Shown: positions 53,672-63,615 of the stretch, piece by piece
How positions within the stretch are numbered: position 1 is the stretch's first letter
Layout: each line of letters opens with the position of its first letter
Assembly: GCF_005869875.1 (NCBI RefSeq)
Contig: NZ_VAWG01000004.1
Span: 186,001-250,000, forward strand
From: Paenibacillus pinistramenti
GTDB taxonomy: Bacteria > Bacillota > Bacilli > Paenibacillales > Paenibacillaceae
Direction of reading: 5' to 3'
Length of the DNA stretch: 64,000 bases
Notes under the pieces: generated by a model
Told to the model about the DNA's origin: nothing
The model's input: the letters and a program-made list of their open reading frames with translations, nothing else
Databases searched by the model: none
Translations under genes and position numbers: made by a program

Positions 53672-56476
53672 GTGAAGGATCAGACCAGATATTCTCGACT
53701 TGCAGATATAACCAAACGGATTAACACCAGGCTGGAGCTGCGGGAGATGCTGCAGTATGTCACGGCTGCAATCTCTGAAGAGATTGTGCAGTGCGATTCG
53801 GTTGGGATCTATCTGCCGCAGGAGGATGGTGTATTCAGGGGCTACGTAGGTAAACCGGAACTGATCAATGGAATGACGCTGGACATGCATGTAGTAGACA
53901 CCCAGTATGACCTGCTCGCCAAGGAGGTTATTGAGACCCAGAAGGCGATTTATATCCCGGATACGTCCAAGGATAACCGGCCTGACCCGAGGGCCGTGCA
54001 AGGCTTTCAGATCAAGTCGCTGCTAGGTTTGCCCATTTCCTATGAGCAAGAGCTGTACGGTCTTGTATTCCTCTTTGATTACGGCAATCCGATGAACCTG
54101 ACGGAAGAGGAGATTCAAACGGTTGAAGCTTACGTCAATATGGCAGCGGTTGCGATCCGCAATGCCAAGAATCTGACGCACAAAGAGAACCTGATCGCCG
54201 AGAAGCAGATGCTTCTGGACTTGACCCGGGATCTGTCCTTGTCCTCCAATTTGCAGGAGGTATTGGACAACTGCTTCACTTACGTGGGCAAAGTGCTGAA
54301 GAATGTCAATCCGGCCGTGCATCTTGTCGATCCGCTTGCCGAGCGCAGCATCCGTCCGGTCAGACTGAGCAAGGACAGCAACTGGTCGCAGGAAGAATGG
54401 ATGGAGACGCACCAGGCGGTTAAATTCGACATGAGAAACGACGCGCTGTTTCAGGAGGTTATGAGAACCAAGAAATCCCTGCTCGTATACGATGTCTGGG
54501 AAGATGAGCGGCCTAACCATGAGATGTGCAGAAGTTTCGGCATCCAGGCGATGTTCATGTTCCCGCTGATTTCGATGGGGGAAGTGCTTGGCGTCATCGC
54601 GGTTGTGGACTTTGAGAAGAGAGACAAGCGCTACTCGGATGCGGACATTCAGCTGACCCAGTCAATTGTGGACGTTACGGCCTCCACGATCTCCAACCTG
54701 CTCTACCGGGAGAAGCAGGAGATCATCATCGAGGACCGCACACTGGAAGTGCGGGAGAAGAACAAGGAGCTGGAGCGGGTGATCGCGGAGCTGCAGCAGA
54801 TCAGCCGCGAGCGGGAGCTGATTCTGAACTCGGCAGGCGAAGGGATCTTCGGTCTGGATCTGGGGGGCAGAATCTCATTCTGCAACCCGGCTGCCGAGAA
54901 TATGCTCGGGTTCGGGAAGGGCGAGCTGATCGGGCAATGCTATCACTTGATTTTTGGAGATAAGAACCTCGATCTGCTCAAATTCTCAGCCTCCGCTAAC
55001 CGCGGATGGAACAATTTCCATCTGGAAGAATCCTTTTACCGCAAGGATGGAACCGAGCTTCCAGTTGAATACGTCATTTCCTCCATTCAGGAGGGCGACC
55101 GGATTGTGGGGGATGTGGTCACTTTCAAGGATATCACCCAACGACGGCAGATGGAGGAGGAGATCCGCTACCATGCTTACTTTGACAGCATTACGGATCT
55201 GCCTAACCGGGTGCTGCTGAAGGACCGGCTGAGCCAGGGGATCACTTATGCGCAGATGGACGGCAACAAGCTCGCGCTCCTGTACCTGGACCTTGACCGC
55301 TTCAAGCTTATCAATGATACGCTGGGCCACAGCTACGGCGATCTGCTGCTGAAGGAGGTCGCGCACCGGCTCAGCTCCTGTGTGCCGAAGAATGCAACGG
55401 TGTCCCGGCAGGGCGGGGACGAGTTTACGATTTTTCTCCCCGACATTACGGGCAAGAGAGAAGTGCTTCGCATCGTCAATCAGGTCATCAGCGGCTTCTC
55501 CAAACCCTTTTACCTCGGTGAAAGTGAGAACTTCATCAATGCAAGCATCGGGATCAGCATGTATCCGGAGAACGGGGAGACCAGCGAAGAGCTGATCAAG
55601 AATGCCGATACGGCGATGTACAAATCGAAGGAAATTTCGGGCAGCAGCTACCATTTCTTCAGCAGCGGCATGGATACACGGTCCCTGGAGAGCGTCAAAA
55701 TTGAAAATGCCCTCTACAAGGCGCTGGATAACGGCGAAATCGAAATCTATTACCAGCCGCAGATCGACTATCGGAGCCGGTCTCTCGTAGGAGTGGAGGC
55801 TCTGGTAAGGTGGAATCATCCGACCGAGGGTTTGATCGGGCCAAACGAGTTCATCCCAATTGCCGAGGAGACGGGGCTTATCATTCCGATAGGCGAATAT
55901 GTGCTGAAGACGGCCTGCAGGCAGCTGAAGCAGTGGCATAACATGGGGGCGCCGAAGATCAGCGTGTCGGTCAACCTCTCGGTCCGCCAGCTGGAGCAGA
56001 ATAACTTGTTCTCCACGGTGAAGAACATTCTGAGGAAGGTTGATTTGTGCCCGTATTATCTGCACCTTGAGCTTACAGAGAACCAGATCATCAAGAATAC
56101 CGAAATCACATTGAAGACGATGGAGCAGCTGCTGGGCCTGGGCGTTCAGATTGCGATCGATGATTTTGGAACCGGCTACTCGTCGCTCGGTTATCTGAAG
56201 AACTTCCCGATCAGTACGCTTAAGATTGATAAGTCCTTTGTTCAGGATCTGGGAAAAAGCGATACGACAGCGATTACGAATACGATTATCACCCTGGCGC
56301 AGAATTTGAAGCTGAACGTCATAGCCGAAGGGGTGGAAACCCTGGAGCAGGCGGAGTTCCTGTCCACCAGGGCCTGCTATCTGATGCAGGGCTATTATTT
56401 CGGCCGTCCGATGACGGCTGATGGGATTGCTGGCGAGTTTTTGTCCATTCCCCAGCTTGAGCAGGGGATCCAATAA
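53672..56476 (+). CDS. GAF-GAF-PAS-GGDEF-EAL cyclic-di-GMP turnover protein
   Basis: 934 residues from GTG 53672 (SD AAGGAGAGGAAG). Two GAF domains (about 15-165 and 185-345), coiled coil, PAS (about 385-500), GGDEF (intact RQGGDEF, about 580) and EAL ([10 protein letters not shown] about 709; [19 protein letters not shown], here [13 protein letters not shown]). Both catalytic motifs are intact, so it may synthesise and degrade c-di-GMP. No transmembrane segment: a cytosolic sensor. The ThDP-enzyme gene follows after 27 bp and may be cotranscribed. Confidence 0.93.
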   Translation: MKDQTRYSRLADITKRINTRLELREMLQYVTAAISEEIVQCDSVGIYLPQEDGVFRGYVGKPELINGMTLDMHVVDTQYDLLAKEVIETQKAIYIPDTSKDNRPDPRAVQGFQIKSLLGLPISYEQELYGLVFLFDYGNPMNLTEEEIQTVEAYVNMAAVAIRNAKNLTHKENLIAEKQMLLDLTRDLSLSSNLQEVLDNCFTYVGKVLKNVNPAVHLVDPLAERSIRPVRLSKDSNWSQEEWMETHQAVKFDMRNDALFQEVMRTKKSLLVYDVWEDERPNHEMCRSFGIQAMFMFPLISMGEVLGVIAVVDFEKRDKRYSDADIQLTQSIVDVTASTISNLLYREKQEIIIEDRTLEVREKNKELERVIAELQQISRERELILNSAGEGIFGLDLGGRISFCNPAAENMLGFGKGELIGQCYHLIFGDKNLDLLKFSASANRGWNNFHLEESFYRKDGTELPVEYVISSIQEGDRIVGDVVTFKDITQRRQMEEEIRYHAYFDSITDLPNRVLLKDRLSQGITYAQMDGNKLALLYLDLDRFKLINDTLGHSYGDLLLKEVAHRLSSCVPKNATVSRQGGDEFTIFLPDITGKREVLRIVNQVISGFSKPFYLGESENFINASIGISMYPENGETSEELIKNADTAMYKSKEISGSSYHFFSSGMDTRSLESVKIENALYKALDNGEIEIYYQPQIDYRSRSLVGVEALVRWNHPTEGLIGPNEFIPIAEETGLIIPIGEYVLKTACRQLKQWHNMGAPKISVSVNLSVRQLEQNNLFSTVKNILRKVDLCPYYLHLELTENQIIKNTEITLKTMEQLLGLGVQIAIDDFGTGYSSLGYLKNFPISTLKIDKSFVQDLGKSDTTAITNTIITLAQNLKLNVIAEGVETLEQAEFLSTRACYLMQGYYFGRPMTADGIAGEFLSIPQLEQGIQ

Positions 56477-56503
56477 ATTCTTGAAAGTGGAGGCTGGAGT
56501 CAG

Positions 56504-58153
56504 ATGAAAGCAGCGCGTTATGTATTGGAGTATTTGAAGAACAACGGGGTTGAATATATTTTTGGAATTCCGGCGGGTTCCGTGAATGTCATCTTCGATG
56601 AGCTTTATGAGATGCCGGAAATTACACCGGTTGTCACCAAGCATGAAGGAGCGGCTTCTTACATGGCGGCTGCTTATGCCAAATATGCGAACAGACTCAG
56701 CGTATGTATCGGCTGCAGCGGGCCGGGCGGCACGAACCTGGTGACCGGCGCAGCCAATGCGATGCGGGAGCATCTGCCGGTGCTGTTTATTACCGGCGCG
56801 GTGCCGATAAATACCGTAGGGCTTAACGCTTCGCAGGAGCTGGATGCAGCACCGATCTTCGCTCCGGTTACCAAATACAGCGTGCGCGTCAGTGAGTCCA
56901 AAGATGTGCTGGCCGAGGTAGCCAAAGCGGTTCAAATCGCGGTGTCCGGCGTACCGGGCCCGGTTCACGTCGCGCTGCCCATTGACGTTCAGGCCGGACA
57001 AGTCGAGCATAAGGAGCTTCCAGCTCCTGCGGTCAGAAAACCGGTGGTGCCCGATGCCGGAACGATCAGACGGGTTGCGGAAGAGCTGGCTAAACGGGAG
57101 AACGGCATCATCATGGCCGGCCAAGGGGTCAGAGGCTCCGTAGCTGAATTGATTGAGCTGGCGGAGATGCTGAACTGGCCAATCGTTACGACGCCGGTAG
57201 CGAAAGGTTACCTGACAGAGGATCATCCGCTGAATGCGGGCGTGTTTGGCTTCGCCGGCCATGAATCAGCTTCGAATCTGATCAACACAGAGGTGCCGAA
57301 TCAGGCCCTGCTGGTGATCGGCTCCAGCCTTGGAGAGACAGCAACGAACAACTACAACGGCAATTTGAACAAAGGCCGGTTTACGATTCAGATGGATTTT
57401 GACCCGACTGTATTTAACCGCAAATATCCGGTGGACATACCGGTGCTTGGCGATATTAGCCTCAGCCTGATGTTCCTGATCGACGAGCTGCGTGCGATGG
57501 GGCTTTCGAGGAAGGAAGAGGGCGAGCTGCGGAAGGTGGACAAGCCGGAGCCGCATATCCTGACGGACGAATACAACACGAAAAATGTCTTCACCGCGCT
57601 GCAAAACAGCCTGCCGGCCAACACCCGCTACACGGTGGATATCGGTGAATTTATGTCTTACGTCATTCATTACATGCATGTCGTGGACAGCCACAGCTTT
57701 GACATCAACGTCCACTTCGGCGCGATGGGCAGCGGCATCAGCTCGGCGATCGGCGCGAAGCTTGCTGATCCGGAGCGCCCTGTAGTGAGCCTTACCGGTG
57801 ACGGCTGCTTCTTCATGCACGGCATGGAGATTCTGACGGCCAAAGAGTACAATCTGCCGATTCTGTTCGTCGTGATGAACAACGCCCGCCTTGGCATGGT
57901 GTATCACGGCCATAACCTGCAGTACAAGCGGACCCATGCTTCGTTTGACCAGCAGGAGACTAACATTGCGGCCATGGCAGCGGCGATGGGCCTGCCGTCC
58001 TTCCGCGTAAGCAGCCTGGAGGATCTGAATGATGACTTCCTCAAAGGCTTTGCGGAGCTGAGCGGCCCGGCCGTTCTGGAGGTTGCCCTTAAGGACAACA
58101 GCATCCCGCCGATGGGCGACCGGGTGAAATTCCTTTCTTCTTTTGGAAAATAA
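56504..58153 (+). CDS. Acetolactate-synthase-like ThDP-dependent enzyme
   Basis: 549 residues, SD GGAGG. N-terminal ThDP Pyr domain with catalytic Glu in VTKHEGAASYMA (about residue 48), central transhydrogenase-like domain, C-terminal PP domain with GDGCFFMHGMEILTAKEYNLP (core GDGCFFMHG, about 432) and VVMNNARLG. Decarboxylates a 2-keto acid and forms or cleaves a C-C bond. It lacks an adjacent ilvN or ilvC gene, so biosynthetic AHAS is unlikely; AlsS-, benzoylformate- or phenylpyruvate-decarboxylase-like activity is open. Confidence 0.85.
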   Translation: MKAARYVLEYLKNNGVEYIFGIPAGSVNVIFDELYEMPEITPVVTKHEGAASYMAAAYAKYANRLSVCIGCSGPGGTNLVTGAANAMREHLPVLFITGAVPINTVGLNASQELDAAPIFAPVTKYSVRVSESKDVLAEVAKAVQIAVSGVPGPVHVALPIDVQAGQVEHKELPAPAVRKPVVPDAGTIRRVAEELAKRENGIIMAGQGVRGSVAELIELAEMLNWPIVTTPVAKGYLTEDHPLNAGVFGFAGHESASNLINTEVPNQALLVIGSSLGETATNNYNGNLNKGRFTIQMDFDPTVFNRKYPVDIPVLGDISLSLMFLIDELRAMGLSRKEEGELRKVDKPEPHILTDEYNTKNVFTALQNSLPANTRYTVDIGEFMSYVIHYMHVVDSHSFDINVHFGAMGSGISSAIGAKLADPERPVVSLTGDGCFFMHGMEILTAKEYNLPILFVVMNNARLGMVYHGHNLQYKRTHASFDQQETNIAAMAAAMGLPSFRVSSLEDLNDDFLKGFAELSGPAVLEVALKDNSIPPMGDRVKFLSSFGK

Positions 58154-58200
58154 TAAAGAGCTCTTCCTTTCAAACTAGCAATTCTGCATTTTCGCATGTA

Positions 58201-58253
58201 AAAATAACAGCAGCTGCGGACAGAAATTAAGTCCCTCAGCTGCTGTTATTTTT
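58201..58253. terminator. Strong bidirectional terminator
   Basis: aaaataacagcagctg / cagctgctgttatttt: a perfect 16-bp stem with A and T flanks, between convergent genes. Confidence 0.9.
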
Positions 58254-58773
58254 ATTGCCTTTTTGCTGCGCTGTCCGCAGGCTTGGCGCTGCTGTCCTGT
58301 CCTTTTCTATAGAACCAGATATAAAATTGGCGGGAAAGGAAGAAGGTAATGAGCAGCGAGATCCAGGTCCAATACCAGGTCCAATGAACATAGTGAACCA
58401 AACGGGTATGCTTCTCCAGCATAGATTCAATGAACGACATCCAGCTGGGAAAGAACAGGTACCACAGAAGCCTGCGTGTAAAGCTGCGGCCAACCGGGAA
58501 TCTCAGATTAAACACTACACATACCGCCGGGAAGATGAAATATTCAAAGGAAAAGCTGCTGCGGGACGCATAGGCGAATTCCCTGACCGGATATTCGAGT
58601 AATCCCAGCTCAACGACGATAAAGCCCAAGAGCCAGGTTAACACCTGCTTGAACATAAAGATTAACATGGCTTCCCGGATTTGATGCCTGGGGATTGCTA
58701 GAATCAGCATCACGATGGTGAGCGCCCATATGAGTGCCAGTACGAAAAAATTTAGATTAATATTTATCAGCAT
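58252..58773 (-). CDS. CBO0543-type membrane protein
   Basis: 173 residues with five hydrophobic segments. Aromatic/basic pattern in the middle (EYFIFPAVCVVFNLRFP) and near the end (WTWYWTWISLLITFFLSR) matches the CBO0543 family found in Clostridium and Bacillus, of unknown function. Monocistronic; the promoter region 58774-58904 is AT-rich. It could be a stress-associated membrane protein. Confidence 0.65.
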   Translation of the reverse strand: MLININLNFFVLALIWALTIVMLILAIPRHQIREAMLIFMFKQVLTWLLGFIVVELGLLEYPVREFAYASRSSFSFEYFIFPAVCVVFNLRFPVGRSFTRRLLWYLFFPSWMSFIESMLEKHTRLVHYVHWTWYWTWISLLITFFLSRQFYIWFYRKGQDSSAKPADSAAKRQ

Positions 58774-58904
58774 CGATCACCATCACCCGAAGGCTCCTTC
58801 TGTATAGGAATAAATGCAGTATTCCCTGAATACAGCGGCATAATTCTTGAGCCTGCCCAAGCTTTCGGTTTGTACGGCTAGCGGAAAATTATAAATTCAT
58901 AAAA

Positions 58905-59693
58905 TTATAAGTCCATATACCCCACACGCAGCGTCTGGATAATGGCGCCCATCGTCTGGCCCTTGAAGGCATCCGGAACCGGCTGGCCGTCCGGCTGCGC
59001 ATAATAGAAGCTTTCAGCACCAGCTCCGTCCGCTGTTTCGGAGGTGTAGCCCAGTCCGGCCAGCTTGCTGCGGAGCTCGTGTGGCAGGCTGTTTAAGCCC
59101 GTATGCTCTGTAAAATAACGCGTAGGCGATACCCGGACATCCACATCGCCTGCCCCTGTCCATACCAGCACGAGGTCGCGGTCATTCCGGACGATCCACT
59201 GGCCTTTGGAATGCAGGGAAATGCGGCACTGCCCCAGGCCGGCAATCGCGTCCAGGTTCACGCCGAACACGGCATTTATGGCTTGTCGAAGCTCAGCCCC
59301 GCTTGTCCACGCTTCTGCGGACATTACCGCCAGCTGCTTGTCCATTGCGGCTCCGGGGTCAATCAGAGAGAGTGCGGGTGCAGCCGTATTCTCTGCTGCT
59401 GCAGCCAGCTCCGGTTCAGCGGCCAGTACTGGAACCTGCTGCAGACTGATGCCGAAGACCGCCTCAACGATCTGAAATAAGACGGCGCTGCTGATCGTCC
59501 CTTCCCAGTTCAGCAGGAATTTGTCCATGACTTCCGTTTTGTCCATCACTTCCGCTATGTTCATAACTTCCGTTTTGCTCGGGCGGCTGCCTAAATCGGC
59601 TAACATATCTGCGATCATATTTTTGATTGCAGCTCTGTCTTTATCGTTGATTGTACCGCTGACTGCATTGTTAATTGTAACCTTCTCCGTCAC
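58905..59693 (-). CDS. Unknown protein with duplicated helical module
   Basis: 262 residues from GTG 59693 (SD GAGGAG). Two similar segments: LFQIVEAVFGISLQQVPVL and LRQAINAVFGVNLDAIAGL, separated by a long Ala/Glu/Pro linker. N-terminus has TEVMNIAEVMDKTEVMDK, from repeated aacttccgttttg DNA units. The C-terminal half contains SLHSKGQWIVRNDRDLVLVW and YFTEHTGLNSLPHELRSKLAGLGY. No known domain recognised; soluble, no signal peptide. Confidence 0.6.
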   Translation of the reverse strand: MTEKVTINNAVSGTINDKDRAAIKNMIADMLADLGSRPSKTEVMNIAEVMDKTEVMDKFLLNWEGTISSAVLFQIVEAVFGISLQQVPVLAAEPELAAAAENTAAPALSLIDPGAAMDKQLAVMSAEAWTSGAELRQAINAVFGVNLDAIAGLGQCRISLHSKGQWIVRNDRDLVLVWTGAGDVDVRVSPTRYFTEHTGLNSLPHELRSKLAGLGYTSETADGAGAESFYYAQPDGQPVPDAFKGQTMGAIIQTLRVGYMDL

Positions 59694-59834
59694 TTCTTCA
59701 TCTCCTCATACTCACTCTTCAGAATCCCCCATCCCATCTAGGGGAATATCCCAATTTGGATTTATCATAACGGGATCACGGCAAAAAAGCCACCCGGAGG
59801 GCGGCTGGTTCATCATTTATTGCGCACAGCCAAG

Positions 59835-60791
59835 TCAGCTCAGCTTCATCCGGCTGCTTCCCCAATCGTATCCGCTTCTGAGGATTCCCTTCAGGCTCGG
59901 CCTGCGGATGAAATAGTAAGGGACAAGCTCGGCTCCCCAGGGCGCTTTGGATTTGGCGACCGCCGGAATATTGGCTCCGGCAAAGTCGAAGCTGGTGCAG
60001 CCAAGGCGGGACAGATCCTCAAAGACGAAGCTTTGAGAGAACTGGACAACCCCGCTGGAGAGGTGCGCGCTTTTGCTGCCGGCAACCCACCCCAGGGTCA
60101 TGCCGTTATCCAGCGCGAGAACAACGCTTGCGCTTGCCGGCTCTCCGTCCGGGGCGTAGCAGACATAGCAGCGGAGGGCCTTGTCGCCCAGCAGTTCTCT
60201 GGCCAGCTCCAGATCCTCCTTCGTCAGCTGGTGGCTGAAGCCCTTCCGGCTTTCCGTTTCGTCCAGACAGGCGGCGACATCGGCCATCCGGGCCGTCAGT
60301 TCCGTCCGGTAGCCCATGCCGGCGGCTTTTCGGATTTTTCCGCGGATCTCCGAGCTTGCATCTCCCAGGACAAAGGGCAGCTTCAGCTGGTACGTGTACT
60401 TGATGCCGACCTGAAAGCCGGCCCACAGGAATGGGCGCATATCCGTAATGTCCGGGGGAAACACTATGCCTGCCGTACCCATGTTGGCTTTGAAGTCCCC
60501 GATCATCAGCTCTGCGGTCTCATGCCAGCGGCTGCTCTGTTTGTGGGCTTTGGAGGCAGCCCCGCTGCAGAAAGATATGAAGTGGTAGGCGTTGAGCGGC
60601 GGCAGATACCACTTTCCTCTTTTTCCCTCGAAAAATATAGCCTCACCGTAATAATCCGAATCCCCGCTCTGGAACCTGCGGATGACATACGGGCAGCCCC
60701 ACTTCAGCCGGTTAAACTCAGCCCAGTTCAGCAGATCTGATGTTTTGTCCGAGGCCGCGGCATAGTTTGTCCAAAACTCCTGTGCCGTCAT
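59835..60791 (-). CDS. GNAT/FemAB-like acyltransferase
   Basis: 318 residues. The last two thirds fit the GNAT-like FemAB fold (GNAT_like_2): KLPFVLGDASSEIRGKIRKAA (core SSEIRGKIRKA), YAPDGEPASASVVLALDNGMTLGWVAGSK (core EPASASVVLAL) and LSRLGCTSFDFAGANIPAVAKSKAPWG (core SFDFAGANIPAVAKSK). Family members transfer an acyl or aminoacyl group to polysaccharide or lipid precursors. Next to exopolysaccharide genes, so probably decorates the polymer. ATG 60791; GGAG is 13 nt upstream. Confidence 0.75.
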   Translation of the reverse strand: MTAQEFWTNYAAASDKTSDLLNWAEFNRLKWGCPYVIRRFQSGDSDYYGEAIFFEGKRGKWYLPPLNAYHFISFCSGAASKAHKQSSRWHETAELMIGDFKANMGTAGIVFPPDITDMRPFLWAGFQVGIKYTYQLKLPFVLGDASSEIRGKIRKAAGMGYRTELTARMADVAACLDETESRKGFSHQLTKEDLELARELLGDKALRCYVCYAPDGEPASASVVLALDNGMTLGWVAGSKSAHLSSGVVQFSQSFVFEDLSRLGCTSFDFAGANIPAVAKSKAPWGAELVPYYFIRRPSLKGILRSGYDWGSSRMKLS

Positions 60792-60973
60792 TTTTATTGA
60801 TTAGCTCCTTGTCGTGAAATTTTATTCTCTCTCGGGCCAGTGTCATGCTTGTCTGCCTAAAAGATATTCGCCGTGCCAAATATTTATTCCATTACATAGA
60901 TTGGCAGGAAGATTTAATAGTTTGGCTGACAGGCTGCAGCAAGTCTATCAGGCGACAAGGGAGTGTGGCGAAA

Positions 60974-62374
60974 ATGGCTGTACGATCTTCTTTGTATCGA
61001 GCATCCGCCGTCATCATTTTGATTCTTCTGATGCTGCTCAAGTCTTCAGGTCTTCTGGAAGATTCGGAGCTTATGGCGAAGGTCAGCTCTGCTAACGTGT
61101 CTCTTAATGTGAAGAGCTTTGGAGCGAAAGGCGACGGCAGGACGAATGATACAGCAGCCCTGCAGAAGGCGTTTGGGCAGGCGGCGGGGGGCGGCCGGAC
61201 GGTATATTTTCCAAAAGGGACTTATCTGGTGGACAGCACCCGGGATCTCATCATTCCTTCCGGCACGACGGTTACAGGGGACGGCGCAGGCTCGGTTATC
61301 AAGGCAGGCACCGGCTCGTTCGGCTGGGAGCTGCTCCGCGCTGCAGGCTCGGATATTACGGTCACCCGTTTGACGCTGGACGGCAATAACCAGGTGAACC
61401 GGGTGCTGGTGGTGGCAGGGGGCAGCCAGAGGGTCACCCTGTCCGGACTGACGGTGGCTAATGCCTCACAGAGCCTGATTCCGGGCAGTGAGGGCTATGG
61501 CGAGGTCGTATGCGGCATCGTCATTTACGGGAACACGAAGCAGATTACGGTCAGCGGCGTTGAGGTGAAAAATATTACAGCGATCAACTCCCGCACCGGC
61601 GATCCGATCGCCCGCGGCATCTATATCACTGCAACCTGGGGCTCTAAAGAGACGGTGGCCCGGCAGGTCAGCATTCAGGGCTCTTATATCCATCACGTCG
61701 GCCCGGCGGATGACGGGGACGGCATTTATTTTGAAGATCCGGGCATGGACAGCGGCAGCGGGCAGCTCTCGGACAGCGTCATAAGCGGCAATACCTTTGA
61801 CCATGTGGCCAAACGGGGAATCAAGATCTATGCGGAAGGGATTGTGGTCAAAGGGAACCATATCACGAACTCTTATTTGAACAACAACCGGTATCAGGCG
61901 GGGGCGGATAAAGGGCAGCTGGCGCCGGACATGTATGCCGCAATCAGCTTGTATGGCAGCCATCTCTCTGCAGAGAATAATATCATTGATGGGGTCGGAA
62001 GCTATTATGCGGCCATCGAAGTCGCGGCGGGCACACAGGTCGAGGATATTGCGATTACGGGCAACCGGATTACGATGGGAGCGGGCAGCCGCGTTCAGGG
62101 GACAACAAGCATCCGGTTAGGCAGCCTGTCCGATTTTAACATCAGCGGCAATACGATCAGCGGCGGGGAACGGGGCATATGGACCTGGCAGAACGCGTCT
62201 GACGGCACAATTAGCAGCAATATCATCACCGTCAAGCAGGGCGGCGGCATTGATCTCTCGACTTACCTGCAGGGCTATGTCCAGCAGAATATTACGGTCG
62301 AGAACAATAAAATCATGGCGGGCACGTTCACCATCCGGCAGGGAGCGGGGAACAAGAATATTGTGATCCGATAA
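60974..62374 (+). CDS. Secreted right-handed beta-helix (pectate-lyase-3-like) protein
   Basis: 466 residues from ATG 60974 (SD AAGGGAG); the longer frame to 60845 lacks an SD. Hydrophobic signal segment AVIILILLMLLKSSG. Pectate_lyase_3 start VKSFGAKGDGRTNDTAALQKAF (core FGAKGDGRTNDTAALQ) at about residue 45, followed by repeated beta-helix coils (ITVTRLTLDGNNQ, ITVSGVEVKNI, ISGNTISGG). May be a polysaccharide lyase, epimerase or hydrolase. Positioned at an EPS locus, it likely trims or modifies the polymer outside the cell. Confidence 0.8.
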   Translation: MAVRSSLYRASAVIILILLMLLKSSGLLEDSELMAKVSSANVSLNVKSFGAKGDGRTNDTAALQKAFGQAAGGGRTVYFPKGTYLVDSTRDLIIPSGTTVTGDGAGSVIKAGTGSFGWELLRAAGSDITVTRLTLDGNNQVNRVLVVAGGSQRVTLSGLTVANASQSLIPGSEGYGEVVCGIVIYGNTKQITVSGVEVKNITAINSRTGDPIARGIYITATWGSKETVARQVSIQGSYIHHVGPADDGDGIYFEDPGMDSGSGQLSDSVISGNTFDHVAKRGIKIYAEGIVVKGNHITNSYLNNNRYQAGADKGQLAPDMYAAISLYGSHLSAENNIIDGVGSYYAAIEVAAGTQVEDIAITGNRITMGAGSRVQGTTSIRLGSLSDFNISGNTISGGERGIWTWQNASDGTISSNIITVKQGGGIDLSTYLQGYVQQNITVENNKIMAGTFTIRQGAGNKNIVIR

Positions 62375-62385
62375 AAATAATAAAA

Positions 62386-62440
62386 AACCGCAGCCTGGTT
62401 ATCGATCTGGTGTAGATCGAGCGGGCTGCGGTTGTTTTTA
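62386..62440 (+). terminator. Terminator after the beta-helix gene
   Basis: aaccgcagcc / ggctgcggtt with inner cgatct / agatcg stems and a T-run. Confidence 0.8.
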
Positions 62441-62574
62441 TGTCAGGCCGGCACCTCTTAGGTCTTTTGACCTAGAATAGGAGCCGGTTTTTTTTAATAG
62501 AATCTGAGGAATACAGCTTTTGGACTCGCTGCCGGGGATGAAGAAGCAAAGGAATGAGCTAAGCCCATGAATGG

Positions 62575-63615
62575 ATGGATGACATGCGGGTAAACCAGGG
62601 GGTATTTGTCGTTTCGATCGACTTTGAGCTCTATTGGGGATTGAGAGATGTCATGACAGCCGGCAGATACAGGCGGGAGCTGCTGCCAGAAAGGGAGCTG
62701 ATTCCCAGCGTGCTTAATCTCTTCCGGGAACAGGGGATTCACGCCACCTGGGCCACGGTCGGACTGCTGTTTCTCCGGGAAAAAAGGGAGCTCTGGCGCT
62801 GCCTTCCGCCGCGCCTGCCCGGTTACAGGAACTCCAGGCTGTCTCCTTATCCGGCCCTGTTCGGAGAGGCAGTGGGTCAGAACGAAGAGCAGGACCCTTT
62901 GCATTACGCTCCCTCTTTAATCCGCCTGATCCGGGAGACGCCTTACCAGCGGATCGGCACGCACACGTTCTCTCATTACTACTGCAGGGAACAGGGCCAG
63001 ACGGCGGCCGAGTTCGCGGCCGACCTTGAAGCCGCTGTACGGGCGGCGGAGCGGGAGGGGATTTCGCTGGAAAGCATCGTTTTTCCGCGGAACCAGCTCA
63101 GGGACGACTATCTGCAGGAGCTGCCAAGGCTCGGCATCCGCTCTTACAGGGGAAATCCGGAGCATCCTTTGTACCGGGGCGGCTACAGCAAGAACGACCC
63201 TTTTCTAAAGCGGCTGCTCCGCCTGCTGGATGCCTATATAAACTTGACAGGCTGTCATACTTACCCGGCCCCGGCTTCCGTTACGGACGGGAACGAGAGC
63301 GGGAGCGGGGCTCCGGTTCCGGTGAACCTGCCGGCCAGCCATTTTCTCCGCTCCTATGTCAAACCGCTGGGCTGCCTGGAGCCGCTCCGCCTGCGGAGAA
63401 TTACAAGCGCCATGACGCGCGCGGCCAAACGGGGAGAGGTCTACCATTTATGGTGGCATCCCTACAATCTGGCAGACCGGGAAGGCCGGAGCTTCAGGCT
63501 GCTGGAGCGGATCGTCGCCCACTTTAAAGAGCTGGAAGAGCAGTACGGGATGAGGAGCGCCGGTATGGAGGAGCTGTACGAATGGATTACGAAGCGAGAG
63601 GGGGAGAGCGGTTGA
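62575..63615 (+). CDS. Polysaccharide deacetylase-like protein
   Basis: 346 residues from ATG 62575 (ATG 62584 also possible; SD weak). NodB-like fold: FVVSIDFELYWG (catalytic/metal Asp), THTFSHYYC (metal His pair, about residue 124), and RRITSAMTRAAKRGEVYHLWWHPYNL (core EVYHLWWHPYNL). Removes N- or O-acetyl groups from polysaccharide; in an EPS locus likely on the capsule/EPS. The HTFSH form fits the H-x(3)-H metal site. Confidence 0.85.
   Translation: MDDMRVNQGVFVVSIDFELYWGLRDVMTAGRYRRELLPERELIPSVLNLFREQGIHATWATVGLLFLREKRELWRCLPPRLPGYRNSRLSPYPALFGEAVGQNEEQDPLHYAPSLIRLIRETPYQRIGTHTFSHYYCREQGQTAAEFAADLEAAVRAAEREGISLESIVFPRNQLRDDYLQELPRLGIRSYRGNPEHPLYRGGYSKNDPFLKRLLRLLDAYINLTGCHTYPAPASVTDGNESGSGAPVPVNLPASHFLRSYVKPLGCLEPLRLRRITSAMTRAAKRGEVYHLWWHPYNLADREGRSFRLLERIVAHFKELEEQYGMRSAGMEELYEWITKREGESG

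Noticed and set aside
54986..57262. 758-codon open frame antisense to the GGDEF-EAL and ThDP genes
   Set aside because: Spans two well-supported genes on the plus strand and shows no recognisable domain; caused by GC-rich codon bias.
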